A stretch of 64,000 nucleotides of DNA, from assembly GCF_913773635.1 (NCBI RefSeq), contig NZ_CAJYGQ010000013.1:169973-233972 (forward strand). Reading direction: 5' to 3'. Positions 1 through 7,933 of this stretch are shown here, piece after piece; the stretch's first letter is position 1; each line of letters opens with the position of its first letter. Source of the DNA: an uncultured Mucilaginibacter sp. GTDB lineage: Bacteria; Bacteroidota; Bacteroidia; Sphingobacteriales; Sphingobacteriaceae. The position numbers and the translations under genes are program-made. Under the pieces are notes generated by a model. That model did not search any database. It was not told the origin of the DNA and worked only from the letters and a program-made list of their open reading frames with translations.

Positions 1-528
1 AGATGCGTTAGCTAATTGGCTTAAGGTTGGGTTAATAACCAACTGACCGTCAATTTTAGCAACACGAACTTCAGAAATTGGTCCGTTGAAAGGAATATCA
101 GAAACAGACAACGCTGCTGATGCAGCTAAACCAGCCAATGCATCCGGCATAATATCTTTATCGGCTGATATTAAGGAAATCATTACTTGTGTATCAGCAT
201 GATAATCCTCTGGGAATAATGGGCGTAAAGCGCGGTCAACCAAACGAGAGATTAAAACCTCATAGTCTGATAAACGTGCCTCACGGCGTAAAAAACCTCC
301 CGGAATGCGGCCTGTGGCAGCATATTTTTCCTGGTAATCTACTGATAATGGTAAAAAATCAATACCTTCTTTAGCTTCTTTTGAAGAAACTACTGTAGCT
401 AATAACATGGTATTACCCATTTTAACTACTACCGAGCCATCGGCTTGTTTGGCCAGTTTACCGGTTTCAATCTCAATGGTGCGGCCATCACCTAAATCAA
501 TAACCTTTTTAATTACGTTGTAACTCAT
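1..528 (-). CDS. pnp: Polyribonucleotide nucleotidyltransferase (PNPase), partial
   Basis: The first 176 codons of PNPase are read on the minus strand; the gene runs off the left edge, so the catalytic second RNase PH domain and the KH/S1 domains are not visible. The protein starts [23 protein letters not shown] and continues with the first RNase PH-like core, including [38 protein letters not shown], a family hallmark. PNPase is the phosphorolytic 3'-5' exoribonuclease of RNA decay. The ATG at 526-528 is the first codon that fits the family N-terminus. It lies downstream of rpsO on the same strand, the classical rpsO-pnp arrangement, but with a terminator-like hairpin in the 123-nt gap. Identity is certain; only the length is unknown. 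Confidence 0.96.
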   Translation of the reverse strand, partial: MSYNVIKKVIDLGDGRTIEIETGKLAKQADGSVVVKMGNTMLLATVVSSKEAKEGIDFLPLSVDYQEKYAATGRIPGGFLRREARLSDYEVLISRLVDRALRPLFPEDYHADTQVMISLISADKDIMPDALAGLAASAALSVSDIPFNGPISEVRVAKIDGQLVINPTLSQLANAS

Positions 529-606
529 TTTTGTTTATCTGGCACGCTTTTCATCTTTTAGAGCGTACCGCTTTTTTTATTGTGTTTATTTACTTACAAA
601 AGTAAA

Positions 607-637
607 AAAGCTATCCGAAATAGGATAGCTTTTTTTA
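607..637 (-). terminator. Hairpin terminator between rpsO and pnp
   Basis: An 8-bp perfect stem (AGCTATCC at 609-616 with GGATAGCT at 623-630) is flanked by A-runs and T-runs on both sides, so on the minus strand it ends rpsO with a U-tract. It may attenuate rather than block transcription into pnp. Confidence 0.75.
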
Positions 638-651
638 AAGACCGGAAGGTA

Positions 652-930
652 CTATTTGATAATATCACGAAGCTCGAGAGCTTTGATGATAGCACGGTAT
701 CTTTGGATGTCTTTTTTGTACAGGTAAGCCAATAAAGCACGACGTTTACCTACCAGTTTCTGTAATGAAAGCTGGGTAGCGAAGTCTTTTTTGTTCTTTT
801 TTAAGTGACCGGTTAAGTGTGCAATACGCTTAGTGAATAAAGCAACCTGACCTTCGGCCGAACCTGTGTTGGTAGCAGCGCCACCGTGTTGTGCGAAAAT
901 CTCTGATTTCCACTCTGAACTTAAATACAT
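652..930 (-). CDS. rpsO: 30S ribosomal protein S15
   Basis: A 92-residue protein with the typical S15 layout: an N-terminal helix, the TGSAEGQVALFTKRIAHLTGHLKKNKKDF segment that contacts 16S rRNA helix 22, and the LVGKRRALLAYLYKKDIQRYRAIIKALELR C-terminus. It is slightly longer than the usual 88-89 residues. S15 is a primary binder of the central domain of 16S rRNA during 30S assembly. The ATG start at 930 is preceded by a -7-like box at 975-982. It is followed by a terminator hairpin and then pnp on the same strand. Confidence 0.97.
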   Translation of the reverse strand: MYLSSEWKSEIFAQHGGAATNTGSAEGQVALFTKRIAHLTGHLKKNKKDFATQLSLQKLVGKRRALLAYLYKKDIQRYRAIIKALELRDIIK

Positions 931-974
931 TACTTGAATAATATTAAAGTGTAAATACTTTTGTTAATTGGGTG

Positions 975-982
975 CAAATGTA
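975..982 (-). promoter_or_regulatory. Bacteroidota -7 promoter box for rpsO
   Basis: Reads TACATTTG on the minus strand, matching TAnnTTTG, about 44 nt before the rpsO start. No good -33 TTTG element is seen at the usual spacing. Confidence 0.4.
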
Positions 983-1112
983 CGGGTAAATATTTAATTA
1001 TAAAAGGATTATTTGGCTTAAGGGGAAGGAATTCCTTTAACGGGAATTGTGCGGAATTTTGTCTTGATCAGGATTTACTGAATTCAAGAATTGGCTGGCA
1101 GGCTTCCCCACC

Positions 1113-1330
1113 TTGTCATTTCAAACTATAGAGAGAAATTTTGTTTGAGCGGCAAAGCTTTACATCATCATGGATTCTCTTTTAACGTAAGTTTTTGGGG
1201 CGGGAAAGATGATGGCTACTTGTGCCTAACTCTACAACTACCTTTGGGCGTTTCCCTCCGGGTCAGGCTATTCGCTCATACGCCTGCAGGCATTACGCAC
1301 AAGCCGGTATACGCTACTATCCTTAAAGCA
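1113..1330 (+). repeat. Dispersed intergenic repeat remnants in the rpsO/thioesterase gap
   Basis: The 499-nt gap between rpsO and the next gene has no convincing gene. Positions 1113-1160 align, with about a quarter substitutions, to the reverse complement of 12041-12088 (TTGTCATnTCnAAC, ATAGnGAGAnAT and a terminal AAGCTT are shared). Positions 1241-1330 hold a second stretch (CCTTTGGGCG, CCCTCCGGGTCAGGC) that I recall as recurring between genes in Sphingobacteriaceae genomes. The 84-codon TTG-start frame across it is probably not coding. Confidence 0.45.
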
Positions 1331-1429
1331 ACCTGTTATTTTTAATTAACACTTTGAGAGTTTAAGAAGTTATAAATTAAAACAACGTTACCCTCCTATT
1401 CCTTAATATTGAGCCTTTAGTAAACGAAA

Positions 1430-1855
1430 ATGACAGAACATAAAGCTACTTACAGCACTTTTGAAACCGAGCACCGCGTACGCCCTGATGATATTGACCT
1501 TTTTCAGCACGTACACAGCAGCCGCTATATTGATTATGTATTGGCAGCGCGGTACGAGCAAATGGAACAGCATTATGGCATGTCCATGGAAAAATTTTTA
1601 GAGCGTGGTTTTGGCTGGGTGGTAAGCAGTGTACAAATGAATTATAGACGTCCGTTAAACCTGGGCGACTACTTTTTGGTGCGCACAGGAATTGATACCA
1701 TTAACGAACGCGTTTGCCGGGTGGTATTTACCATTAACAACAAAGCCACTGGTAAAGTATGCTGCGACGGCTGGTTTGATTACGCCATGATAGACCTTAA
1801 AACGGGTCGCGGAGCGCGTATACCGGAGGATGTGATTGAACATTATAGTGTCTAA
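1430..1855 (+). CDS. Acyl-CoA thioesterase, hot-dog fold (YbgC/4HBT-like)
   Basis: This 141-residue protein is a single hot-dog domain. The motif RPDDIDLFQHVHSSRYIDYVLAARYEQM (residues about 18-45) matches the active-site helix region of 4-hydroxybenzoyl-CoA/YbgC thioesterases, with the conserved Asp in DDID. The family hydrolyses acyl-CoA or acyl-ACP thioesters in the cytoplasm as a homo-oligomer; the substrate cannot be told from sequence. Start ATG at 1430. It stands alone with repeat-like gaps on both sides. Confidence 0.85.
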   Translation: MTEHKATYSTFETEHRVRPDDIDLFQHVHSSRYIDYVLAARYEQMEQHYGMSMEKFLERGFGWVVSSVQMNYRRPLNLGDYFLVRTGIDTINERVCRVVFTINNKATGKVCCDGWFDYAMIDLKTGRGARIPEDVIEHYSV

Positions 1856-2008
1856 GAGAGCTCTTGGAGGGAGAGAAAGACGTTTAATCATACAAGAGCA
1901 CTGGCCTGCCATAACCTTAAAAACCGGCATCAGCCTGTTTGGTAACTACAAGTCTAAGTAAAAGCACTAAACTTTGTAGAACAGGGTGCAGCCGGAAGCT
2001 TTTCTTTG

Positions 2009-2038
2009 GTTACTTTCTTTTTAAAGAAAAAAAGTAAC
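2009..2038. repeat. AT-rich inverted repeat in a convergent gap
   Basis: GTTACTTT at 2009-2016 pairs with AAAGTAAC at 2031-2038 around an A/T-rich middle. It sits between two convergent genes and could end transcription from either side. A similar GTTACTTTTT...AAAAAGTAAC element recurs between genes in Bacteroidota genomes as I remember them. Nothing else is seen in 1856-2142. Confidence 0.4.
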
Positions 2039-2142
2039 ATCCACTGGCTTACGGTAAGTACATGCCTATCCTAACAAGGCACTACACTCAGTATTAGCAC
2101 CAACTTATTATAATGTATTATAACATTTCCCTCCTGTCAAGC

Positions 2143-2823
2143 TTAACGTAATTTAATCTTCGAGAAAACATTCGTTGTTCTTTTCTTATTAGAGCGTACC
2201 AATCTTAAGTCTTTAGTATCCATTTTAAAAGGTGCTAATTCCTTAATTTTGTCAAAATACTTCCAGAAGTCATCATTGGGTTCTGTAAATGGAAAACATA
2301 ATGACGGGCAAACACTATTGTTTCTCGACAAACTAATAATCAGCATTGATGTGTATTGCTGACCGGTTAATTCAATTCGGGTATCTAAATTAATTAACTT
2401 AAAATCATATGATAATATTAACTCTATTGGCCCCAAGTTATACTTAGGATATGGCTGTCCTGCTACCATGAACTCAATAGCGTCACTCAAATCAGCAGGA
2501 GTTAATTTCCATTCAGTTTTATTTTGCTCTGTTGGTTGCTTATCGTACACATGATATCCTAATGGTTTTATATCACCAACTCCAAAATGGGCTACAATTC
2601 TTTCTAATAAGCTAACTGCTGGTTCGGGCAACTCTCCATGTCTTCTATCTGCCGAAAAGCCATTGATTTCAATACTGGTCGGTTGATGAATATCGACATT
2701 TGTACATACTTCAATAAAATATTTAATATTATCCCATGCCTTTTCAATCTTACCACCTTTGATGGCTTGAAAAATTCTTGTTAACGGCAGTTTATAAATT
2801 ATATATGGTTGTATTGCTACCAT
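2143..2823 (-). CDS. Hypothetical protein, 226 aa
   Basis: I do not recognise this family. The protein is soluble-looking, with no signal peptide or membrane segment; it has a basic C-terminus (RSNKKRTTNVFSKIKLR) and a central segment LGPIELILSYDFKLINLDTRIELTGQQYTSMLIISLS that looks like alternating beta strands. The ATG at 2823 opens the frame directly. The DNA is somewhat more A/T-rich than its neighbours, which would fit a recently acquired accessory gene. It lies 40 nt after ddl on the same strand, so it may be co-transcribed, but no functional link is evident. Confidence 0.65.
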   Translation of the reverse strand: MVAIQPYIIYKLPLTRIFQAIKGGKIEKAWDNIKYFIEVCTNVDIHQPTSIEINGFSADRRHGELPEPAVSLLERIVAHFGVGDIKPLGYHVYDKQPTEQNKTEWKLTPADLSDAIEFMVAGQPYPKYNLGPIELILSYDFKLINLDTRIELTGQQYTSMLIISLSRNNSVCPSLCFPFTEPNDDFWKYFDKIKELAPFKMDTKDLRLVRSNKKRTTNVFSKIKLR

Positions 2824-2862
2824 TTTTACAAGTTTCGCAGTCTACTTTCTACAGAGAGTAAT

Positions 2863-3855
2863 TTACAGCCCTTTACTCGATCCTTCCACAATCATCCCGT
2901 AAAACTCCTTCACACTCATACCCGCAGCGCGCACTTGTTGCGGAATTAAGCTGTTTGCCGATTGCCCGGGCGTTGTGTTCACCTCAATAAAATAAAAATC
3001 ATTGGTTTCTTCCTGTAATATAAAATCAATACGCACCATGCCTCGGCAATTAAGGCGCATGTAAACATCTGTAAGTATTCCTGCAATTATGTCCTGTTTA
3101 TCAGTGCTTATATCGGCAGGTGTTATTTCTTGTGTAACGCCCGGTGTATATTTAGCTTCGTAATCAAAAAATTCTTTTGAGCTAATAATTTCTGTTGCCG
3201 GCAATACCACCAGCTTGCCGTTTAAGCGGGCTATACCCTGGCTAAACTCACGTCCCTTAATAAACTCTTCAACTAAAATTTGACTGTCTTCATGAAAAGC
3301 CTTCTCCAGCGCTGCCGGTAATTCGGCTACGTTATGCACCTTGCTCATTCCCACACTGCTACCGCCATTATTAGGTTTTACAAATAGCGGAAAGCGCAGG
3401 GCAGAAGCTATAGTGCTTACATCATGCATATCGGTTTTAAAAAGCTTAACCGACTTTGCAGTATTTAAATGCTTTACATCACTTACCAAAGCTTTGGTGT
3501 AAGCCTTATTCATGGTAATGGCAGAAGTAGTAGCGTCGCAGGTGTTGTAAGGTAATCCCATCATATCCAGGTAACCTTGCATTTTACCGTCTTCGCCGGG
3601 GGTACCGTGCACGGTTATAAATACAGTGTCAAATTTAATTTTGCTACCATTTACAGTTATACTAAAATCATTTTTATCTACATCAACCTGCTGGCCTTCG
3701 TGTTGGTAAAACCAGCGGTCGCGGGTAATTAGCAGGGTGTAAACGTTATATACATCAGCATCTAAATTGGCTGCAATGTTTTTAGCACTGTTTATAGATA
3801 CTTCGTATTCTCCGGTATAACCTCCGGCCAAAAGGGCTACGTTCTTCTTGCTCAT
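2863..3855 (-). CDS. ddl: D-alanine--D-alanine ligase
   Basis: An ATP-grasp ligase of 330 residues that joins two D-Ala to make the peptidoglycan precursor dipeptide. Visible family marks are the N-terminal LLAGGYTGEYEVSINSAKNI, the HGTPGEDGKMQGYLDMMGLPY segment, the ATP loop FVKPNNGGSSVGMSKV, and the metal/substrate site MVRIDFILQEE...FYFIEVNTTPGQSANSLIPQ. I chose the ATG at 3855; the frame extends three codons to a TTG at 3864, but that codon overlaps the -7 box. Divergent from the MerR gene 120 nt away. Confidence 0.93.
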   Translation of the reverse strand: MSKKNVALLAGGYTGEYEVSINSAKNIAANLDADVYNVYTLLITRDRWFYQHEGQQVDVDKNDFSITVNGSKIKFDTVFITVHGTPGEDGKMQGYLDMMGLPYNTCDATTSAITMNKAYTKALVSDVKHLNTAKSVKLFKTDMHDVSTIASALRFPLFVKPNNGGSSVGMSKVHNVAELPAALEKAFHEDSQILVEEFIKGREFSQGIARLNGKLVVLPATEIISSKEFFDYEAKYTPGVTQEITPADISTDKQDIIAGILTDVYMRLNCRGMVRIDFILQEETNDFYFIEVNTTPGQSANSLIPQQVRAAGMSVKEFYGMIVEGSSKGL

Positions 3856-3861
3856 GGTGGT

Positions 3862-3869
3862 CAAATATA
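3862..3869 (-). promoter_or_regulatory. -7 promoter box for ddl
   Basis: Reads TATATTTG on the minus strand and ends 6 nt before the ddl ATG, which predicts a very short or absent 5' leader. It argues against the upstream TTG start. Confidence 0.4.
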
Positions 3870-3964
3870 AACAGCCTCAGCAATATGTTACCCGGCAGCT
3901 TGGCACTTTTTCAAAAAAACTTAGCGCACTACCAGCCAATGATGATTGCGTAAGGCAATTTTAC

Positions 3965-3972
3965 TACTTTTG
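3965..3972 (+). promoter_or_regulatory. -7 promoter box for the MerR gene
   Basis: Reads TACTTTTG and ends only 3 nt before the chosen ATG, so the mRNA would be leaderless or start just inside the gene. Confidence 0.4.
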
Positions 3973-3975
3973 CAT

Positions 3976-4311
3976 ATGCCTTACAAAGAACGCGATATCA
4001 ATAAAATGTACTATACCATGGGCGAGGTTACGGCTATGTTTGATGTTAACCACTCGCTTATAAGGTATTACGAAAAGGAGTTTGACGTACTGCAGCCCAA
4101 AAAAAACAAAAAAGGCAACCGGTATTTTACCACTGAAGATATCGAAAATTTAAAAATCATTTTTCATCTTATTCGTGATAAAGGTTATACTTTACAAGGT
4201 GCTAAAGACCATTTAAAAAATAACGGCAATGAAGCCAAGAGCCAGCAAAATGTGATTAACGCCCTTGAAAACCTTAAGCAGTTTTTATTAGAGGTGCGCG
4301 ATCAATTGTAA
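3976..4311 (+). CDS. MerR-family transcriptional regulator
   Basis: This 111-residue protein has a winged helix-turn-helix of MerR type: MYYTMGEVTAMFDVNHSLIRYYEKEFDVLQPKKNKKGNRYFTTEDIENLKIIFHLIRDKGYTLQGAKDHL, followed by a short helix that could dimerise (ALENLKQFLLEVRDQL). There is no C-terminal ligand domain and no metal-binding Cys, so the effector is unknown. The ATG at 3976 gives MPYKERDINK, the N-terminus typical of Bacteroidota members; the frame extends ten codons upstream only by using TTG. It precedes comEC but is separated from it by 121 nt. Confidence 0.88.
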   Translation: MPYKERDINKMYYTMGEVTAMFDVNHSLIRYYEKEFDVLQPKKNKKGNRYFTTEDIENLKIIFHLIRDKGYTLQGAKDHLKNNGNEAKSQQNVINALENLKQFLLEVRDQL

Positions 4312-4432
4312 AACTCAAACCATCCGGCTCGTAAAGAAGAAACTACCGCTTCACACCAGCACATTTTTTGCCGGCGTTTATTAGGTTATCATTATTATAT
4401 TTAGGCAGTATTTACAACCTGTCACGCCCCAT

Positions 4433-6550
4433 ATGCTGCAAGCCCACAAAGGCGAAATTCCATTTTTTTACTGGCTGATGCCTCTGTTGGCCGGCATTAT
4501 AGCAGCTTTATCTTTTCATCTACCGCAATTACTAAATGCTGTATTACTAACCGGAGCATCGTCAGCAATTATCTTCATTGTATTAAACCTGTTTTATAAT
4601 AAACTTAGGGGACAACAATACTCATGGGCCGGAAGTGTGTTAATGCATATTATATTAATATGCAGTGGCTGGTTACTCGTCCACTTTCATGATGATCAGC
4701 ACCATAAAAATTATTTTGCCCGTTATAAGGCACAATACTTAACCTTGCAGGTTATAAGCGAACCCAGGCAAAAAGGAATTTACACACGCTTTACCGCTAA
4801 TGTACAACAGGTATTAATTAGCGGAATGCATACAGCAACCCAAGGCAAAATACTGGTGACCTTAGTAGCCGACAGCAATGCCCATGTAGCCAATTATGGT
4901 GATGAACTGGTGGTACCGGCCAGTTACAAAACCATTGATTCGCCTTTTAACCCCGGCGAGTTCAACTACAAAAAATACCTTGCTAACCAGAATATATATC
5001 ACCAGCTATTTTTAAATCATGATGATTGCAGGCTTACCAACTACAATACAGGCAACCCTGTAATTACGTTCGCTCTTTCGGTTCGGCAGCAACTTATAAC
5101 GTCAATAAAAGAACACATACCTGACGTTGAAGCCGCAGCCATTGCTTCTACCCTTCTACTAGGGTACAAATCCGATTTAAGCAGTGAAACCACGCAAGCC
5201 TATTCAAAAACCGGTACTATTCACATTCTATCAGTATCGGGTGCGCATGTAGCAGTTCTATTCAGCATTATTGCATTTTTGCTTAAACCCTTCAGGCATC
5301 ATCGCTATGGCAAACTGCTCAACGCGTCACTGTCGTTAACGCTACTGTGGGGCTATACTATTATAACCGGTTTATCACCTGCTGCTTGCCGTGCTGCGGT
5401 GATGTTAAGCATGCTATTAATAAGCAAAACAAGCACCCGGCCTGTGCATCCACTTAACGTACTATCGGTAGCTGCATTTGCCATGCTGCTATACAATCCA
5501 TACTTATTAACCGATGTAGGCTTTCAACTATCTTTCATTGCCGTATTTGGTTTAGTAGTTGTACAACCTATTATTTATGCGCTATGGCAACCCCAAAACA
5601 CTTGGCTTAACAAGCTATGGAAATTATGCTCTTTTTCGCTGGCTGCTCAGTTGGTTACATTTCCGCTAAGCGTGTACTACTTTCATCAGTTCCCCGTGTA
5701 CTTTTTAATAAGCAATTTACTTATTATTTTACCTGCCGAGCTTATTGTTATTGCGGGCATTGCATTTTTAGCCAGCACTTTTGTACCGGCATTGGCAATG
5801 GTAACCAAGTTTACCGGGATGGTACTGCAGTACCTTATTACAAGCCTTAACGCCATGTTGATGTTTATAGAACATCAGCCTTATGCCAGTATTGATGGTG
5901 TATGGTTTTCAGGTTTAGAGGTTGTTTTTATTTGTGGAGTTATACTGATTTTAATTTATTTACTTATTTATCAAACGAGCCGGCAACTTTTTATGCTGTT
6001 GAGCTGCGTTTTGATTTTGTGCACCAGCTTAAGCTGGAAAACCATTCACCGCGACACAACTGACACTATCATCTTCTTTAATCTTAAAAAAAATACTGGC
6101 CTGCTTTTTAAGCATGGTAATAAAGCGGTATTATTTACCAACCTTAAAAAGTCAGACAACAATTTTAAGTATAGCATTCAACCCTGCGTTGATAGTTTGG
6201 GCATTGATAGTATAACCATATGCAAGCCCGAACAGGATATACAAAATACTTTTTTAAGCAAGCGGTTAAACTACATTCAATTTGTTAATCAAACTATTAT
6301 CCTTTTTAATCCATCGCTGCAAAACGCAGTCTTACCAAATAAAATCAGCATCGATTACTTGTTTTACACCGGTAACCCGCAAAGCAGTATGACTTACATA
6401 AGCAAGTTTTATAATTTCAAGCACTTTATAGTTGATGCAGGCATACCGTTAAAAAGACAGCAGACATTAAAGCACGAAGCCGACAGTATGCACATAAATA
6501 TAATTACCTTGCGGCGTAACAAATCGTTTGTTATTGAATCTAACTATTAA
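4433..6550 (+). CDS. comEC: ComEC/Rec2-family competence membrane protein
   Basis: A 705-residue polytopic membrane protein. Order of parts: two N-terminal membrane segments, a soluble DUF4131-like region (about 65-210), then the Competence domain with the hallmark GTIHILSVSGAHVAVLFSII and TGLSPAACRAAVMLSMLLISK motifs and multiple membrane helices to about residue 535. ComEC forms the inner-membrane channel that imports single-stranded DNA. The last ~165 residues lack the HxHxDH metal site of the metallo-beta-lactamase domain found in many ComEC proteins, so the nuclease-like function is absent or degenerate, a form common in this phylum. ATG at 4433. Confidence 0.88.
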   Translation: MLQAHKGEIPFFYWLMPLLAGIIAALSFHLPQLLNAVLLTGASSAIIFIVLNLFYNKLRGQQYSWAGSVLMHIILICSGWLLVHFHDDQHHKNYFARYKAQYLTLQVISEPRQKGIYTRFTANVQQVLISGMHTATQGKILVTLVADSNAHVANYGDELVVPASYKTIDSPFNPGEFNYKKYLANQNIYHQLFLNHDDCRLTNYNTGNPVITFALSVRQQLITSIKEHIPDVEAAAIASTLLLGYKSDLSSETTQAYSKTGTIHILSVSGAHVAVLFSIIAFLLKPFRHHRYGKLLNASLSLTLLWGYTIITGLSPAACRAAVMLSMLLISKTSTRPVHPLNVLSVAAFAMLLYNPYLLTDVGFQLSFIAVFGLVVVQPIIYALWQPQNTWLNKLWKLCSFSLAAQLVTFPLSVYYFHQFPVYFLISNLLIILPAELIVIAGIAFLASTFVPALAMVTKFTGMVLQYLITSLNAMLMFIEHQPYASIDGVWFSGLEVVFICGVILILIYLLIYQTSRQLFMLLSCVLILCTSLSWKTIHRDTTDTIIFFNLKKNTGLLFKHGNKAVLFTNLKKSDNNFKYSIQPCVDSLGIDSITICKPEQDIQNTFLSKRLNYIQFVNQTIILFNPSLQNAVLPNKISIDYLFYTGNPQSSMTYISKFYNFKHFIVDAGIPLKRQQTLKHEADSMHINIITLRRNKSFVIESNY

Positions 6551-6594
6551 ATTAATATCTTTAATTAATTATTAACTGCACATTTTTAAAGAAC

Positions 6595-7233
6595 ATGAAT
6601 AAACTATTATCTGCAGCTGTGGGCTTAGCCCTTAGCGCAACTGCGTTTTCAGCAAGCGCACAAAAGGCTTACACAGAAGGCGTTGCTATTTACGATGCAA
6701 AAGTGAACGGCCAAAGCATTGAAGCTAAAGTTTTCTTCAAAGGAGATTCATCGGCAACTGCTCGCCAGCAAGGCCCTGCTTCTATCAAAGTAATCCAATT
6801 TAAAGACGAAGCCATTACGGTTTTGGTTGATGTACCGGTTGCTAATATGAAAAAGGCTGCAGTAGGTACTCCGGGTGAGGTTGAAGAGATGATGTCGCAA
6901 ATGCCATCGTTCACGTTTAAACCAGGTACCGAAACTAAAGTTATCAATGGTTTTAACTGTACCAAAGTTGTAGCTACAGATGCCAAAGCCAATAAATCAT
7001 ATGATGTGTGGGTAACAAAAGACATTACAGCACCTTCAAGTGCGTACGGTGTAGTATACGCTAAAGCTGGCGGTTTCCCGGTTGAATTCACATTAAATCA
7101 AATGGGAATGACTGTAACTAATACCTTAAAGTCTATCTCAGGTGATAAAGTTCCTGCAGGTACTTTTAGTATCCCTGCCGGTTATGATAAAATGACTTTA
7201 ACAGATCTTAAAGCTTTAGGCGGCGGAAGATAA
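6595..7233 (+). CDS. Secreted protein, DUF4412-like
   Basis: A 212-residue exported protein with a clear signal peptide (MNKLLSAAVGLALSATAFSASAQ, cleavage after the Ala-Gln region near residue 22-23). The mature part alternates beta strands, with the pattern F+PG(T)ETKVINGFNCTKVVATDAKANKSYDVWVTKDI that resembles DUF4412 proteins: an inner-membrane- or periplasm-exposed beta-sandwich with one Cys-containing loop. Function unknown. It starts 44 nt after comEC and is closed by a strong terminator shared with the convergent gene. Confidence 0.75.
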   Translation: MNKLLSAAVGLALSATAFSASAQKAYTEGVAIYDAKVNGQSIEAKVFFKGDSSATARQQGPASIKVIQFKDEAITVLVDVPVANMKKAAVGTPGEVEEMMSQMPSFTFKPGTETKVINGFNCTKVVATDAKANKSYDVWVTKDITAPSSAYGVVYAKAGGFPVEFTLNQMGMTVTNTLKSISGDKVPAGTFSIPAGYDKMTLTDLKALGGGR

Positions 7234-7250
7234 TTTCAGCTTATTAAGCT

Positions 7251-7297
7251 AATAACAAAAGGCCTTCGCAGTATTGCAAAGGCCTTTTGTTATTTTT
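7251..7297. terminator. Bidirectional terminator between convergent genes
   Basis: AATAACAAAAGGCCTT (7251-7266) is the reverse complement of AAGGCCTTTTGTTATT (7279-7294), a 16-bp stem with a 12-nt loop followed by T-runs in both directions. Confidence 0.85.
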
Positions 7298-7316
7298 AAT
7301 GATTTGGTAAGTTTAG

Positions 7317-7928
7317 TTAAACACCTAACTCCTTGCCAAGTTCCTTTACCCAGGTATCAAATAAGCGGGCTTCAATAGCAACAGCTTTATTAGCGTGTAC
7401 TTGCCAATCAGCCGAAAATTGCTGCAGTTGGTTAATCATTTCTTCCAGGTGTCCTTCTTCTTCAAGTATAATTGACTTAACATTCACCTTGCTTCCAGCT
7501 TCGGTAAGTACATCCTGGTATACAGGGTAAAGCTCGTCTGCACGTACTTCAATGGCGTAGGTAACCAGCAAGTAAGCTGCAAATCGCAGCTCTTTACCAC
7601 TTAAGCCCAATGTATCTTTTAGGTAACGGCAGGCATCAATATCTAACTGGTTTAAATAACGTTTGCTATGTGCGGCCGCCAGCAAATACTCCGGTGAGTA
7701 GGTTGGCAGGCTCGCACCTTCAATCTTATCAATTTGCTTTTTGAGGTAAAAAGCGTGGCGATGCTCCTCGGCCGCATGTTTAAGTATAATAAAAGTAACG
7801 GTAGCCGGGTCTTCGCAAGCCGATATTTTACGTGCGCCGGTGTTCTCCATCAACGACAGCGTATTTAAAAAACGGGCGTGCAGATTATCGTTATTAACTA
7901 TTTTGGTAAATATATCTTTCAGTTCCAT
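7317..7928 (-). CDS. Ferritin-like di-iron protein coupled to bioA
   Basis: A 203-residue, largely helical protein with the full set of di-iron carboxylate ligands in the right order: Glu28, Glu55-x-x-His58 (in HAAEEHRHAF), Glu127 (AIEVRADEL) and Glu157-x-x-His160 (EEEGHLEEM). This pattern is that of ferritin-like four-helix oxidases and storage proteins. Its ATG lies 5 nt after the bioA stop, so the two are almost certainly translated together. I know no established function for this family. A role in an O2-dependent step connected with BioA, in protecting the pathway, or in iron handling are all possible. It is the last gene of the four-gene operon. Confidence 0.75.
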   Translation of the reverse strand: MELKDIFTKIVNNDNLHARFLNTLSLMENTGARKISACEDPATVTFIILKHAAEEHRHAFYLKKQIDKIEGASLPTYSPEYLLAAAHSKRYLNQLDIDACRYLKDTLGLSGKELRFAAYLLVTYAIEVRADELYPVYQDVLTEAGSKVNVKSIILEEEGHLEEMINQLQQFSADWQVHANKAVAIEARLFDTWVKELGKELGV

Positions 7929-7933
7929 AAGTA

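Noticed and set aside
1091..1345. An 84-codon open frame in the gap before the thioesterase gene
   Set aside because: It starts with TTG, lies across repeat-like sequence, and its translation shows no domain-like pattern.
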